A stretch of DNA of 64,000 nt from the NCBI GenBank assembly GCA_021732025.1, contig JAKFVU010000012.1:1-64000 (forward strand), read 5' to 3'. Under the pieces are notes generated by a model, which ran no database searches, was not told the origin of the DNA, and saw only the letters and a list, made by a program, of their open reading frames with translations. Below, piece after piece: positions 33,550-43,033 of the stretch. Source of the stretch: Candidatus Obscuribacterales bacterium (GTDB lineage: Bacteria > Cyanobacteriota > Vampirovibrionia > Obscuribacterales > Obscuribacteraceae). A program made the position numbers and the translations under genes. How positions within the stretch are numbered: the first letter of the stretch is position 1; each line of letters begins with the position of its first letter.

Positions 33550-34854
33550 ATGCACCCAGCGGTAAAACTGATCACCGAAGCGATAACAGTGATCTGTTTT
33601 CTCACGACTATTTCCTATTACCTCTTACTGTTCTACAAACCCAAACGACGAAAAACAGACCGCGCCTTCACCAGCGTCACGGTCATAATTCCAGCCCACA
33701 ACGAACAGCGTTATATAGAAGCCTGCGTGCAATCTGTACTTAAGGCTGAATTTCATGGCGAAAAAGAAATAATAGTTGTCGACGACGGCAGCACCGATGC
33801 CACGGCTGAAATAGTGTCACGCATAGAAGGAGTGACCTTAATCAGACAACCCCACAGTGGCAAAGCAGCAACGCTTAACTTGACTATCGCTAAAGCAAAA
33901 GGCGAGCTTGTTGCAGTTGTCGACGGTGACACTGAAATTGAAACCAATACTTTGGTAGAGATGCAGAAAGATCTAGAACAAGAAAAAACAGTAGCTACCA
34001 CATGCCCTGTTCTAGTCAAAAATAGAGATGTCGGCTTGCTCATGTGGGTGCACATAGAACAAGTGTACGCATCACTATTGCGCTCAATCATGACTAAAGT
34101 TAATGCCAACATAATCAACTCGGGTCAATGCGGAATGTACCGCAAGAAAGAGCTAGTTGAATGCGGTGGCTTTTCAACTTTCGGTCTATCAGAAGACATG
34201 GACATCGCCATTCGCATTGTCAGAGCCGGTTACCACCTGTCTCTTAGCGAAGGAACAATGGCTCACACTCATATGCCAGATAATTTCGGATGGTTTTGGC
34301 AGCAGCGAATTCGCTGGGCTCGTGGGGGTCTAAACAATGTCATGCGCCACATGCGCCTGAACACCGGCTTGATCGATCTGTACAGCATGCCATTAGTGAT
34401 CTTTGGCTACATTCAGTCTGTCATTATGGGTGGCTTCAATCTTTATAAAATAGTCGACGGATACTGTGGTTTCGTTGCATCTTCGGGTCAATGGATGAGC
34501 TGGCCCATCGTTGCTTTTCTCATTGATTGGGTATCAGCAGTGGGCGTAATCAAATGGATCTATAAGCTTAGTACAGGAGCTTCTCCACTCACTCCGATTG
34601 ATCTTATTGGCGCCATCGGTGCGCTTTTGACCTATCCGCTTTTTATCGTCGCCATTGTCAAATTCGACAAAAAATTTGATGTCTACCACATTATTCCGCT
34701 GCTATTTATGACCCCATTGTGGTGGATATGCATGTTCGTGCAAGTAATTTGCATACCCGAACTATTTAACAAGAACCGCTACAACATCTGGACAAAACCA
34801 TCTGTTAAGCAAGCAATACCTGCTCGTGCTAAGGCGGCAGTAGGGGTTGAATGA
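33550..34854 (+). CDS. Membrane-bound family 2 glycosyltransferase (PgaC/BcsA-like)
   Basis: The 434-residue protein has one N-terminal membrane helix and three or four C-terminal ones around a GT-A domain. Motifs are VTVIIPAHNEQRYIEACVQS, EIIVVDDGSTD, VAVVDGDTEIE (the DxD metal site), LSEDMDIAIR (catalytic ED) and QQRIRWARGG (Q/RxxRW). Presence of QxxRW indicates a processive polysaccharide synthase of the poly-N-acetylglucosamine or hyaluronan type. It is the first gene of a forward-strand cluster: the stop overlaps the next start by four bases (ATGA). It likely makes or extends an exported surface polysaccharide or glycolipid. Confidence 0.9.
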   Translation: MHPAVKLITEAITVICFLTTISYYLLLFYKPKRRKTDRAFTSVTVIIPAHNEQRYIEACVQSVLKAEFHGEKEIIVVDDGSTDATAEIVSRIEGVTLIRQPHSGKAATLNLTIAKAKGELVAVVDGDTEIETNTLVEMQKDLEQEKTVATTCPVLVKNRDVGLLMWVHIEQVYASLLRSIMTKVNANIINSGQCGMYRKKELVECGGFSTFGLSEDMDIAIRIVRAGYHLSLSEGTMAHTHMPDNFGWFWQQRIRWARGGLNNVMRHMRLNTGLIDLYSMPLVIFGYIQSVIMGGFNLYKIVDGYCGFVASSGQWMSWPIVAFLIDWVSAVGVIKWIYKLSTGASPLTPIDLIGAIGALLTYPLFIVAIVKFDKKFDVYHIIPLLFMTPLWWICMFVQVICIPELFNKNRYNIWTKPSVKQAIPARAKAAVGVE

Positions 34855-36395
34855 GTACCACCAGCGCAGTTAAGCGACAACCACTTTATGTAGCTCAAGT
34901 GGTGGCGCTGCTAACTATTAGCGGCTTTCTTGCCGCCCTCTATACCACCTGCTGGGCATTGGCTCGCAGCAATCCCTACGCCATTGAATACGAAGGCCAC
35001 GTTCTCTGGGCTTGTTTGCAGATGGCCCAAGGAGCAAATATCTACGACCTCACAGCTTTGAGCCAAGAGCCTTGGGGCGTCGTCATATACAATCCCTTCT
35101 ACTTTGTCATTGGTAGCCTTTTACTAAAAACCTTCGGCACAAGTTTTGAACCACTACGCCTGCTCACCATGGCAGCCACACTACTGTGTTTTGCCAGTTT
35201 CGGTGCATTACTCAAACGATGCCGTGTCAATGATTTCAATATGATCACTGCTCTAGTAATGTTTGCAGGCACATTGCCGGTATTACACTGGTCTTCAGTA
35301 GCAAGAGTAGATTTACTTGGTCTAGCTCTAGCAGTGATTGGGCTAGAAAGATTTGTCTCGTCATGGAATAAGACAACAGAGCAAATTAAACCTAGCACTA
35401 CTGGCAGTGCCTATACATTTTCTATCACATCGGTACTCTTCTCAGTTCTCGCCCTCTTTACCAAACAGCAATACTTCATATTTATGCTTGCGACCGTGCT
35501 CTTTACTTTCTACAAAGGGCAAAAACGCCTGGCTCTGCACTATATGGCCGCCTATTCATTTTCGGCACTAATCATAACCGCACTAATTCAAGGCCTTACA
35601 GGTGGCTACTGGGCTCACTTGTCTTATGCCGCTGGTCTTCCCTGGGAGTGGGACACCATCAAGCTATTTCTCATTCCTTTTGTTCTAGATCCAAAAACAA
35701 TTGTTGCTGCTGTCGTGATCGCAGTAGCAAGTTTTTGGCAGAAGAACGAAGACAATCTAGAGACATCCAGGCAAGACTTAGCCAATGATTTTGCAGCGCT
35801 CCCTACAATCTTGCTAGCAAGCTCCTTCCTGCTCGCTCTATACACAATGGGCCTACGGGGCGCTTTTCACAATCATTTGCTCTGCTGCGAAATCGCTCTC
35901 TTTTGGCTGGCGGCGATGAAACTAGAAAAGTTGCCCCAAAGCTTTGCTACCCCGGCTATTTTGGCAAGCGCCATAAGCATGGCTCCGCTTCTCGGCTTTA
36001 CGGGAGAAATGGCTTACTGCCACGGCTTAAGAAAAGACACTAAAGAGACAATCAGTCTTCTTAGTCAGAGTTGTGCTAAGAAGCCATTGCTGCTGACGGA
36101 AGACCCTTCATTGGCAATTTTTGCAGGAGCGCAGCCAGCCATGATCGACGCCACCACAATTTTGAATATCGGTGCCTTGCACCCGGGCCAACTAGACCTG
36201 CTGCTTGAGCGGCTTGAACAAAAGGCTTATGGCGCAGTAATAATAAATGTCCACGACGCTACTGAAGGCAGTGAAAATATTTGGCGTCTGCCTGTGGTTG
36301 ATGCCATTTCTAAAAACTACAGGCCCGCAGGCAAATCAGGAGGAAATGGCATGAGGCAAGTTGTTTTCTTGCCTAACGAAGAAGCACCAATCTAA
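34851..36395 (+). CDS. Polytopic membrane protein, GT-C glycosyltransferase-like
   Basis: The 514-residue protein has about ten hydrophobic helices and a short C-terminal soluble tail. After the first helix comes a luminal-type loop with YAIEYEGHVLWACLQMAQGA and NIYDLTALSQEPWGVVIYNP. An acidic pair in the first outer loop is the hallmark of GT-C and DUF2029/GT87-like polyprenyl-phosphate-sugar transferases. A second basic patch RVDLL follows helix four. No certain family assignment is possible by eye. It overlaps the GT2 gene by four bases (ATGA) and probably works on the same glycan. Confidence 0.75.
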   Translation: MSTTSAVKRQPLYVAQVVALLTISGFLAALYTTCWALARSNPYAIEYEGHVLWACLQMAQGANIYDLTALSQEPWGVVIYNPFYFVIGSLLLKTFGTSFEPLRLLTMAATLLCFASFGALLKRCRVNDFNMITALVMFAGTLPVLHWSSVARVDLLGLALAVIGLERFVSSWNKTTEQIKPSTTGSAYTFSITSVLFSVLALFTKQQYFIFMLATVLFTFYKGQKRLALHYMAAYSFSALIITALIQGLTGGYWAHLSYAAGLPWEWDTIKLFLIPFVLDPKTIVAAVVIAVASFWQKNEDNLETSRQDLANDFAALPTILLASSFLLALYTMGLRGAFHNHLLCCEIALFWLAAMKLEKLPQSFATPAILASAISMAPLLGFTGEMAYCHGLRKDTKETISLLSQSCAKKPLLLTEDPSLAIFAGAQPAMIDATTILNIGALHPGQLDLLLERLEQKAYGAVIINVHDATEGSENIWRLPVVDAISKNYRPAGKSGGNGMRQVVFLPNEEAPI

Positions 36396-36507
36396 AAATT
36401 AGAAATATGTAAAAAAGCCAAATGCAAAAACAACAACTAAAAATAGATTTGAAAAATAAGCTATTCTGACTAACTGACAACCATGTCATCACTTCGAGAA
36501 ACTGAAA

Positions 36508-37125
36508 GTGTCACTGCAAACCGAACTACGTCCTAACAATCAACTAATTGCCCCGAGCAGTGAAGTTCTGCATGGCCAAATAGTAGATGACGCAACTCTT
36601 GAGCAGCGAGCACCGTTCTTCAGACGCTTTGCCGCTTACACAATCTACGACTATATCTGCTGTCTCTGGCTAGCCACAATAGCAGTGGTTGCCTGCCGTA
36701 TTCTCCTTGGCGCAGATGGACCTAGACTGACAGCCCATGCACCTATCCAGATGTTTACTTTGTTCATTTTTCTCTTTCGCGATAGCTTTTTCAAGGGCCG
36801 CGGCCTAGGCAAAGGCTTGCTTGGCTTAGCCGTAGTGGACCGCCAGAGCAAACGCCCAGCCACCATTGTGCAATCGCTGCAAAGAAATTTGGTTTTTCTC
36901 GCTCCTTATTTTGTCTATCAGCTGACAGCACTTATGATTCCAGCGAATACAAGTGCACCTTGGGCCCACAATCTTCTTGCTGTGCTGCAAATTTTTGCTG
37001 TTACCTATTGCTTCGTCGTTATGCTCATCGAAACTGTTTTGATGCTACGGGGGAATGGTCTGCGCTTGGCAGATAGACTCTCCGGCACAATGGTCGTGAA
37101 GCTCAATACCGAAGAGCCGTGTTAA
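36508..37125 (+). CDS. RDD-family membrane protein
   Basis: The 205-residue product begins with GTG 36508. After a soluble N-terminus it has the RDD-family pattern RRFAAYTIYDYICCLWLATI (Arg, then Asp in the first helix) and, before the third helix, RDSFFKGRGLGKGLLGLAVV followed by DRQSKRPATIVQSLQRNLV. RDD proteins are small multi-pass membrane proteins of largely unknown function. The 3' end overlaps the following membrane gene by seven bases. Confidence 0.8.
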   Translation: MSLQTELRPNNQLIAPSSEVLHGQIVDDATLEQRAPFFRRFAAYTIYDYICCLWLATIAVVACRILLGADGPRLTAHAPIQMFTLFIFLFRDSFFKGRGLGKGLLGLAVVDRQSKRPATIVQSLQRNLVFLAPYFVYQLTALMIPANTSAPWAHNLLAVLQIFAVTYCFVVMLIETVLMLRGNGLRLADRLSGTMVVKLNTEEPC

Positions 37126-38630
37126 CCAATAAGCTCGAAAAATCCCTCAGCAATGGTTTTGCCGCTGCACTGTGCATGTTTTGCTTGGGCAAATTTGGCT
37201 CATTAGTCGGCCATACTTTGCAGTGTGGTGATACCGGCTGGCTAATCAAAACAGGGCAATACATCTTAGCTCACGGCATTCCGGCCACCGACCCTTTCAG
37301 CTTCACCTGCCCGGACCGACCAATTGTAATTTATCAATGGCTCTTTGCCGTGGCACTCGGTGCTCTTTTTCAACAGGGCGGCCTCTGGCTAGTCGGCCTG
37401 GCAAGTGCAGTCGTGGCCGCACTGATCTATCTTTGCTATCTACCAGCCTCAATGATAAGACTTGGCGTTAAACCGGTCTATGTCTTTGGCCTGCTCAGCT
37501 TGGTGTGCAGCCCTGTATTTTACTGGGCCCGCCCTCAGCTAGTTTCATTTGTGCTCATTGCCCTGTTCACCCTTATTCTTGAACATTTACGCACTAAAGG
37601 ATACGACCGACGCGCCTGGCTGCTGCCACCACTTATGGTGCTATGGGCCAACAGTCATTCATTTTGGTTTATCGGCCTATTAATGGTGGCAACCTATTTA
37701 ATTGCTGCAATTTTTGAAAATAGAAAGGGTAGCCGAAAGAGTCTGGCTATGCTTCTCGTGGCTTGCTTTGGCGCTGTGCTACTTAACCCTTACGGCTGGG
37801 GTTTGGTTCACTACAATATCTCTTTCACCACTGAACCAGACTTTGGCTCAATCAGAGAACTACAACCATCCCTACTGCTGCACCCCAAATTCTTCTTCGC
37901 CAACCTTCTCTACCTAGCATTGGCCTGGTCAGCAATTATTGTGGGCCGCCGCGCTGTGCCGCTCAACGGGCTACTCTTAGCTACCGTTGGAAGCGTTGCT
38001 GCACTGATGTTCTATCGCTTCGAACCCGTAGCAATTCTGCTAACTTGGCCTTACGCAGGCTTAGCACTCAGTAAAATGGAATTTTTCCAAAGCGCCGGCG
38101 ACTCCACATTAGAGCAGACAAATCTGGGCGCTAAGCGCTTAAAGCTAGCAATAATATGCTTGCCAATCTTGGCCATTGGTTGCGCCATATCGTCTTTTAT
38201 GTGCCAATTTCCACCAGAGAAACCAATCTGGTTCACCAACACTGATACCAATCTCGAAACAACAAAATTTCTCAAACGACATCCAGACCTATTGAATAGA
38301 ATGTTCTGCGACCCGGCCATCGGTAGCAGCCTCATATTCGAAAATCTCGCACCAGTCTTTATTGATACCCGCTTTGACTTTTATGGCCGCCAATTTTGCA
38401 GCGAATATAATAGTTGCTTTAATGCTGAGCTGGGCTGGCAAGACTATCTAAGTAAATGGCAAGTTAGGTCACTATGCGTAGACGATAGCTATCCAATTTA
38501 CAAAGCGCTATTGGCTTCAAAAAGCTGGTTAGTAGTATTTGATGACCATCATTTTTCTGTTTGGCTGCCAAATAACGAAGCCGGAAAGAAACGCCAGCAA
38601 GAGCTTGCAATTAAAAACACCAACGAGTAA
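37119..38630 (+). CDS. Polytopic membrane protein of the envelope cluster, unknown
   Basis: The 503-residue protein starts at GTG 37119 inside the end of the RDD gene and has about ten membrane helices. The first loop contains CGDTGWLIKTGQYILAHGIP followed by ATDPFSFTCPDRPIVIYQWL, a pattern seen in bacterial GT-C-like or DUF2079/PMT-related membrane proteins. Helices follow with few charged residues and a C-terminal soluble domain of about 130 residues (LLNRMFCDPAIGSSLIFENL, then an FIDTRFDFYG segment). I do not assign a family firmly. Its 3' end overlaps the second lnt gene by 20 bases in convergent orientation. Confidence 0.7.
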   Translation: MLTNKLEKSLSNGFAAALCMFCLGKFGSLVGHTLQCGDTGWLIKTGQYILAHGIPATDPFSFTCPDRPIVIYQWLFAVALGALFQQGGLWLVGLASAVVAALIYLCYLPASMIRLGVKPVYVFGLLSLVCSPVFYWARPQLVSFVLIALFTLILEHLRTKGYDRRAWLLPPLMVLWANSHSFWFIGLLMVATYLIAAIFENRKGSRKSLAMLLVACFGAVLLNPYGWGLVHYNISFTTEPDFGSIRELQPSLLLHPKFFFANLLYLALAWSAIIVGRRAVPLNGLLLATVGSVAALMFYRFEPVAILLTWPYAGLALSKMEFFQSAGDSTLEQTNLGAKRLKLAIICLPILAIGCAISSFMCQFPPEKPIWFTNTDTNLETTKFLKRHPDLLNRMFCDPAIGSSLIFENLAPVFIDTRFDFYGRQFCSEYNSCFNAELGWQDYLSKWQVRSLCVDDSYPIYKALLASKSWLVVFDDHHFSVWLPNNEAGKKRQQELAIKNTNE

Positions 38631-40170
38631 AGGCTGTAATGTCGTCCTCGACAGTAACTTCGCAACTGATTACAGCAGCTTCTTCACGGGGTGAAACCCT
38701 CAAGATGCGACCACTCGAATCGATGATGGCGGAGGGGCCAAGAGCCGTAGCAAAAACAAAAGCACGGTGATTTTCAGCGGCCCGCATGACACAAAATGCC
38801 ACCATTTGTTCGCTCAATATAGAGTGCCTAAACCAACTGTTGTCACTCGAATCGGTGAGCAGTTGACCACCGGCCAAGACCGACTGAGCACAGACTTTGG
38901 GGTAAGCACACTCAAAGCAAACCACCGGTGCCACCCGCCCACGCTTCAAATCAAATACTTGGGCCACCTCACCAGAACTGGTATCGCTGTATTGCTTATT
39001 AGGGCCATAGAGCAAAGTACCAACCAAACTATAGCGGATCCAGTCTGGTGTAAACTCGCCAATCGGTACAAGATAGCGCTTGTGATAGACATCAGACAAT
39101 GGCACGCCATTTGCTCCAATAGCGCATACAGAGTTGAACTTGCGCCCGAAGCTATCTCTGTCAAAACAACCTAATACCCAAGCCTGCTGATGGCGCACGG
39201 CCATACTAGCAACGATCGCCAATAGGTTTTTATCGCGAGAAAAATCAAATGGTAGTGCCCATTCGGGCCAGATACAAATCGTGCCGGGGGCCACTGTCGC
39301 CACTAGGTCAAAATACTTCTTAAAGACCACCTGAGCTGGCACCTGACCTGCGGCATCCGAAAGACCAGCTTGCAGTGCGGCGATCATTACTTTGGGCTTA
39401 GTAGACAATTGAGCCTGCTCTTGATTGAGGCGATACTGACCAAAAGCAAGCAAGAGAAAAGAAAGCGCAAAAGTGACAGCTGCGTTAGTCAATAAAGCTC
39501 GACTGCTTTTAAACAAGATGCCATTGACTTCAACAGCGCTCGGTGCAAACAAGCTCTTAATAGCAGGGAGTTTCGCCAACAAAGCAGCTATGTTCAAGTT
39601 GACCAAAACTATCCAGGCTGCGATGCCGACCCCGCCAAAGAGCGAGGCTGCTTGCAGCACCAGCAGTTGCTTGTACTGACTATACTGCAGTGATGCCCAG
39701 GGAAATCCTAACAGCTGTGTGGTGTTACAGACTCTATCAACTAGAACCCAAAGCAAAGGGACAACGACATAGCTAGGAAGATGCCACCGCCCTTGATGCC
39801 TTAGCGGTAACCAACCAGCAGTAAGTGGAACCGCTCTGATGACACAGGCCGCTACACCGATGAACAGACCTTCCGCATACGATGCTAAAAGCCAGAAGGC
39901 AACAGTAATCGCTTGGGGCCAGAAAACGAAAGTGCCTTGACAAAAAACTGGCTGGAAAGTGAGAAACCAACTTGTATAGACCAGGTGATAGGCAAACCCG
40001 AATACTAATCCGCGCAATGAAGCTTGCCACGGCTCTTTGGCAGAGAACGTAAAAACAAGAAAGGTGCTAAAAGCAAACCAGACTATGTACCACTGTTCAA
40101 AACCGGGAGCAGCCAGCGCTAGAAAAGCACCAGACAAAGCTGCTAAAGCAACGACTTTCCATTCAGCCAT
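38611..40170 (-). CDS. lnt: Apolipoprotein N-acyltransferase (copy 2)
   Basis: The 519-residue protein is a clear paralogue of the Lnt at 31673-33292 with the same layout of membrane helices followed by a nitrilase domain. Catalytic residues are in place: Glu in CIWPEWALPF, Lys in VYHKRYLVPIGEFTPDW and Cys in APVVCFECAYPKVCA. Here Cys also follows the FE pair, giving CFEC instead of CFEN. The last residues, AFTRWCF, are almost the same as in copy 1 (PYTRWCF). Two paralogues may serve different substrates or acyl donors. Genes for the glycosyltransferase cluster separate the two copies. Confidence 0.92.
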   Translation of the reverse strand: MAEWKVVALAALSGAFLALAAPGFEQWYIVWFAFSTFLVFTFSAKEPWQASLRGLVFGFAYHLVYTSWFLTFQPVFCQGTFVFWPQAITVAFWLLASYAEGLFIGVAACVIRAVPLTAGWLPLRHQGRWHLPSYVVVPLLWVLVDRVCNTTQLLGFPWASLQYSQYKQLLVLQAASLFGGVGIAAWIVLVNLNIAALLAKLPAIKSLFAPSAVEVNGILFKSSRALLTNAAVTFALSFLLLAFGQYRLNQEQAQLSTKPKVMIAALQAGLSDAAGQVPAQVVFKKYFDLVATVAPGTICIWPEWALPFDFSRDKNLLAIVASMAVRHQQAWVLGCFDRDSFGRKFNSVCAIGANGVPLSDVYHKRYLVPIGEFTPDWIRYSLVGTLLYGPNKQYSDTSSGEVAQVFDLKRGRVAPVVCFECAYPKVCAQSVLAGGQLLTDSSDNSWFRHSILSEQMVAFCVMRAAENHRAFVFATALGPSAIIDSSGRILRVSPREEAAVISCEVTVEDDITAFTRWCF

Positions 40171-40180
40171 TACTTCAGTA

Positions 40181-41068
40181 TTATCCTACACTAGCCAGAG
40201 CCTTACCCTTCCCTGATGCAAAAGTAAGTGAGTCTTCTGCCAATGCCTCAAAAGCAAATTTATTACCGTCAACTTTGACTCGGCCCCACGGAATGCCTGG
40301 CTCGTGATCGAACACCACTAGCCAGTTTTCTTGGGCAGCTCTAGCCAGCCAATCAGATTTGATATCACAACTAATCAGCGGATAATGGTCATAGCCCATC
40401 ACCCAAGGCGGGGTGACATGACTCTTAGTAGGAATAATATCAGCGAAATAAACGCCCTTATCGTTCTCTGATTCAAAATAAACTACTTGATGGTGACTGG
40501 TATGTCCGCCGGTTACTTTCACCCAAATTCCAGGCACCACTTCATGGTCACCGTCTACAAATAAAATTTGATTGTGTTCTTGCAATGGTACAAAATCATC
40601 CGGTCGATAACTAGCTTTGGCTCTGGCATTGGCCTTGAAAGCAAAATCCCACTCGCCTTTTTGCACCACATACTGGGCATTAGGAAATACCGGTACAAGC
40701 TTGCCGTCTTTAACCATGGTGGCACCGCCAACATGATCAAAATGCAAATGCGAAATCACAACAAAGTCGATATCTTCTGGTTTAAGGTTGACTTGATCAA
40801 GAATCGTGGCGGAGCTAACCAAAGACTTGAGGCCGTAACGCTCTCTTTCTTTCTCGCTCCAGCGATCTCCCATGCCGGTTTCAATCAATACTTTCTTTTC
40901 GCCAGTATCGATTAGCAAGAGGTTGCAGGCAAGCACCACGCGATTCTCTTCATCGGCTGGTGAAGTCTTGCTCCACAACGCTTTGGGCACGACACCAAAC
41001 ATGGCGCCACCATCAAGCTTGAAGACACATTCGCGAATGATCGAGAGGTCGAATTTACCGAATCTCAA
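40181..41068 (-). CDS. MBL-fold metallohydrolase
   Basis: The 295-residue enzyme has the metallo-beta-lactamase fold metal signature HLHFDHVGG near residue 110, a later histidine in GGHTSHHQ, an aspartate in YFADIIPT and a final DHEPGIPWG. The layout (LLIDTGEKKVLIETGMGDR before the HxHxDH) resembles AHL-lactonase-like and quorum-quenching MBL enzymes and also phosphodiesterases. The substrate cannot be inferred. The start TTG 41068 has an AGGGGG ribosome-binding site. It lies ten bases upstream of lnt copy 2 on the same strand. Confidence 0.88.
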   Translation of the reverse strand: MRFGKFDLSIIRECVFKLDGGAMFGVVPKALWSKTSPADEENRVVLACNLLLIDTGEKKVLIETGMGDRWSEKERERYGLKSLVSSATILDQVNLKPEDIDFVVISHLHFDHVGGATMVKDGKLVPVFPNAQYVVQKGEWDFAFKANARAKASYRPDDFVPLQEHNQILFVDGDHEVVPGIWVKVTGGHTSHHQVVYFESENDKGVYFADIIPTKSHVTPPWVMGYDHYPLISCDIKSDWLARAAQENWLVVFDHEPGIPWGRVKVDGNKFAFEALAEDSLTFASGKGKALASVG

Positions 41069-41099
41069 CAGACCCCCTAGAATTTAGACTGGCAACTAC

Positions 41100-41981
41100 T
41101 TAGTTTCTTGTGCCATTCTTAATTTTAGCAGCTTCTTTACTGCGAGCACGGCGCGCCTTTTTGCCCTTGCCGTGCCGTTTGATCATAGGCACAGGACTGT
41201 TAGCGGCAGCAGGCTGGCAAACCTCAAACGGAGTGACGATATGCAAGTCAGCATGACGCTCATGCTGGGCAAACTTCTCATCTCCAATGCTTTCATCTAG
41301 CGATTCTGCCTCTTGTTGCTCGAGCCATTCTGCAATCTGCAATCGAGCCAGCAGGTCATCTAACTCAGGAATGTTATCGCTCAATGCCACTAACGGCGGC
41401 ATGAGAGAGACTTCGGCGAAATCATCAGCCATATCGGAGAAATCGGCAGTGTCAGAAATATCGACAATATCTTCTAGATTCACTTCCAAATTTGTTGCGA
41501 GATCTTCAGGACAATCAATGGCAAAGCCAGATGGCAGAGACTCTGTGCTCTCGTAGTGGTCGGGTAGATAAATATCAGAATAGTTAAGGCTGAGCTCAAG
41601 CTCATCTTGGCTCAATCTTGGCGTGGGGGCAGCTAACCGCTTAGTTAGAGCAGCCTCGTCAATGCCAGTGGAGCGCTCACCGAACCAACGGGAGATTGAA
41701 GTCTGCTGCCGTTCTCGTAGCTCTGCATATTCTCTTGAATCGCTTTCAATGCGAGCCCGCAACTGACTAAGATCAAGCTTTGGATTAGACTGCGACTCAA
41801 GCTGACTGCGGGTGGCAACCAATTTGCGCTTTTCTAAGTGAATGTGATTATGTTCGCCTAACGATAGATGCGAATTCTTGCCCGAAACAGCCGCTGATTT
41901 TGCCGGAGGTGCGCTGCGCTTGCTTGCAGCCGATTTGTTATGGCCAATCAGGGTGCTCCAAAGACTCGATATCATCGCCAT
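41100..41981 (-). CDS. Hypothetical acidic protein with Lys/Arg-rich tail
   Basis: The 293-residue protein starts at ATG 41981 and has no signal peptide or membrane helix. The N-terminal third is Ser/Ala/Lys-rich, then a charged helix-rich stretch (about residues 55-95), a long acidic part with several DISDTADFSDMADDFAE-like runs, a helical segment IPELDDLLARLQIAEWLEQQ, and a basic end (HGKGKKARRARSKEA). The pattern suggests a scaffold or DNA/RNA-contacting protein, but nothing is recognised. Confidence 0.65.
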   Translation of the reverse strand: MAMISSLWSTLIGHNKSAASKRSAPPAKSAAVSGKNSHLSLGEHNHIHLEKRKLVATRSQLESQSNPKLDLSQLRARIESDSREYAELRERQQTSISRWFGERSTGIDEAALTKRLAAPTPRLSQDELELSLNYSDIYLPDHYESTESLPSGFAIDCPEDLATNLEVNLEDIVDISDTADFSDMADDFAEVSLMPPLVALSDNIPELDDLLARLQIAEWLEQQEAESLDESIGDEKFAQHERHADLHIVTPFEVCQPAAANSPVPMIKRHGKGKKARRARSKEAAKIKNGTRN

Positions 41982-42229
41982 GCAGCAACACCCTCATTTT
42001 TTGTGACACGCCATTGGGTTCAAGAATTCAACTATACAGCGGGAAAAATTTGGAGCAATGGGAAGAACCGCAGATTGTTACTCTATGACAGAGCATTCAT
42101 TTACGAGGGATTACAAAGTCGATGAAATTGCCTAAAGCTAAAGCAGGCTTAACCATTTGATAAGATAAAGGTATTGGTGACCATCCAACTAGAAGACCAA
42201 TCACTGCGCCAAAAACAATAGGTGACTTC

Positions 42230-43021
42230 TTGCTTAATCGAGACGGCACAATAGCCTCAAGAAACATTGGCAAAGCGATTGCCGTCCTTGCATTGACGAG
42301 CACAGTGACACTGTCACTCTTACTGGCTCAACCATGTGCCGCCGCAAAAATATCAAGCAAAAAAGTCGACAAGTTTGAATACAAGCTCGAAGTCAACGGC
42401 ACGAGTACGCTGTTACTTGGTGACGATGGCGCAATTTGGCGCGTTCCGAGAACCGGCATCACCTACTACTGTATGGCTCCCAAATGGGACATCATTGTTT
42501 TCAATAGTTCAACAAATCAAGCACGCATCTACGAGTATGCCCATTGGCACCTTAGAGAAGAAGGAAAGTCTCCAATTAAGGTGAAAACAAAAAGTACCAT
42601 TCCCTCAACTTTCAATGGCATGCCAGCGACCTGGCTGTATCTAACAATAGAACCGATGGAATCATTGAAAAATCAAGGCGAATTTTTCTATCGCAGCAGC
42701 ACAAAAAGAGCTCACGATTACTCGAGGATGGAAGTACTAGAACTGCAAGACAAAAAAATATCAAAGCATGTTTTAGACTTTGTACGCTGGCGCTTCAGCA
42801 TGCCATTTCTCAACGGCCCACCGCTAAAATCTACTAATGTCTATGCAGACCGCAAGCGCGAAACCACTCTCAATGCCACATCAATGGCGCACATAACAAT
42901 TCCGATAAGCGAGTGGCAAAATCCGAAAAAATTCAAGTCGGTAAACAGCGCCAGTCTCGTAAATGATGAAAGAACAAAATTCAAAAACGCCGCTGACATG
43001 TTCGATACCCTAATGCCTTGA
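42230..43021 (+). CDS. Secreted hypothetical protein
   Basis: The 263-residue product begins at TTG 42230, supported by AGGTGA five bases upstream. It has a signal peptide (VLALTSTVTLSLLLAQPCAA, cleaved near residue 38) and a mature domain that looks beta-rich (FEYKLEVNGTSTLLLGDDGA, TYYCMAPKWDIIVFN). No known domain is recognised. It converges with the TPR protein gene, 12 bases apart. A reverse-strand frame overlaps its start but lacks support. Confidence 0.7.
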   Translation: MLNRDGTIASRNIGKAIAVLALTSTVTLSLLLAQPCAAAKISSKKVDKFEYKLEVNGTSTLLLGDDGAIWRVPRTGITYYCMAPKWDIIVFNSSTNQARIYEYAHWHLREEGKSPIKVKTKSTIPSTFNGMPATWLYLTIEPMESLKNQGEFFYRSSTKRAHDYSRMEVLELQDKKISKHVLDFVRWRFSMPFLNGPPLKSTNVYADRKRETTLNATSMAHITIPISEWQNPKKFKSVNSASLVNDERTKFKNAADMFDTLMP

Positions 43022-43033
43022 TACCACTTATGG

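Noticed and set aside
42097..42303. Reverse-strand 68-codon hydrophobic frame overlapping the start of the secreted hypothetical gene
   Set aside because: It conflicts with a forward gene with a good ribosome-binding site and signal peptide, and it has no start signal of its own.
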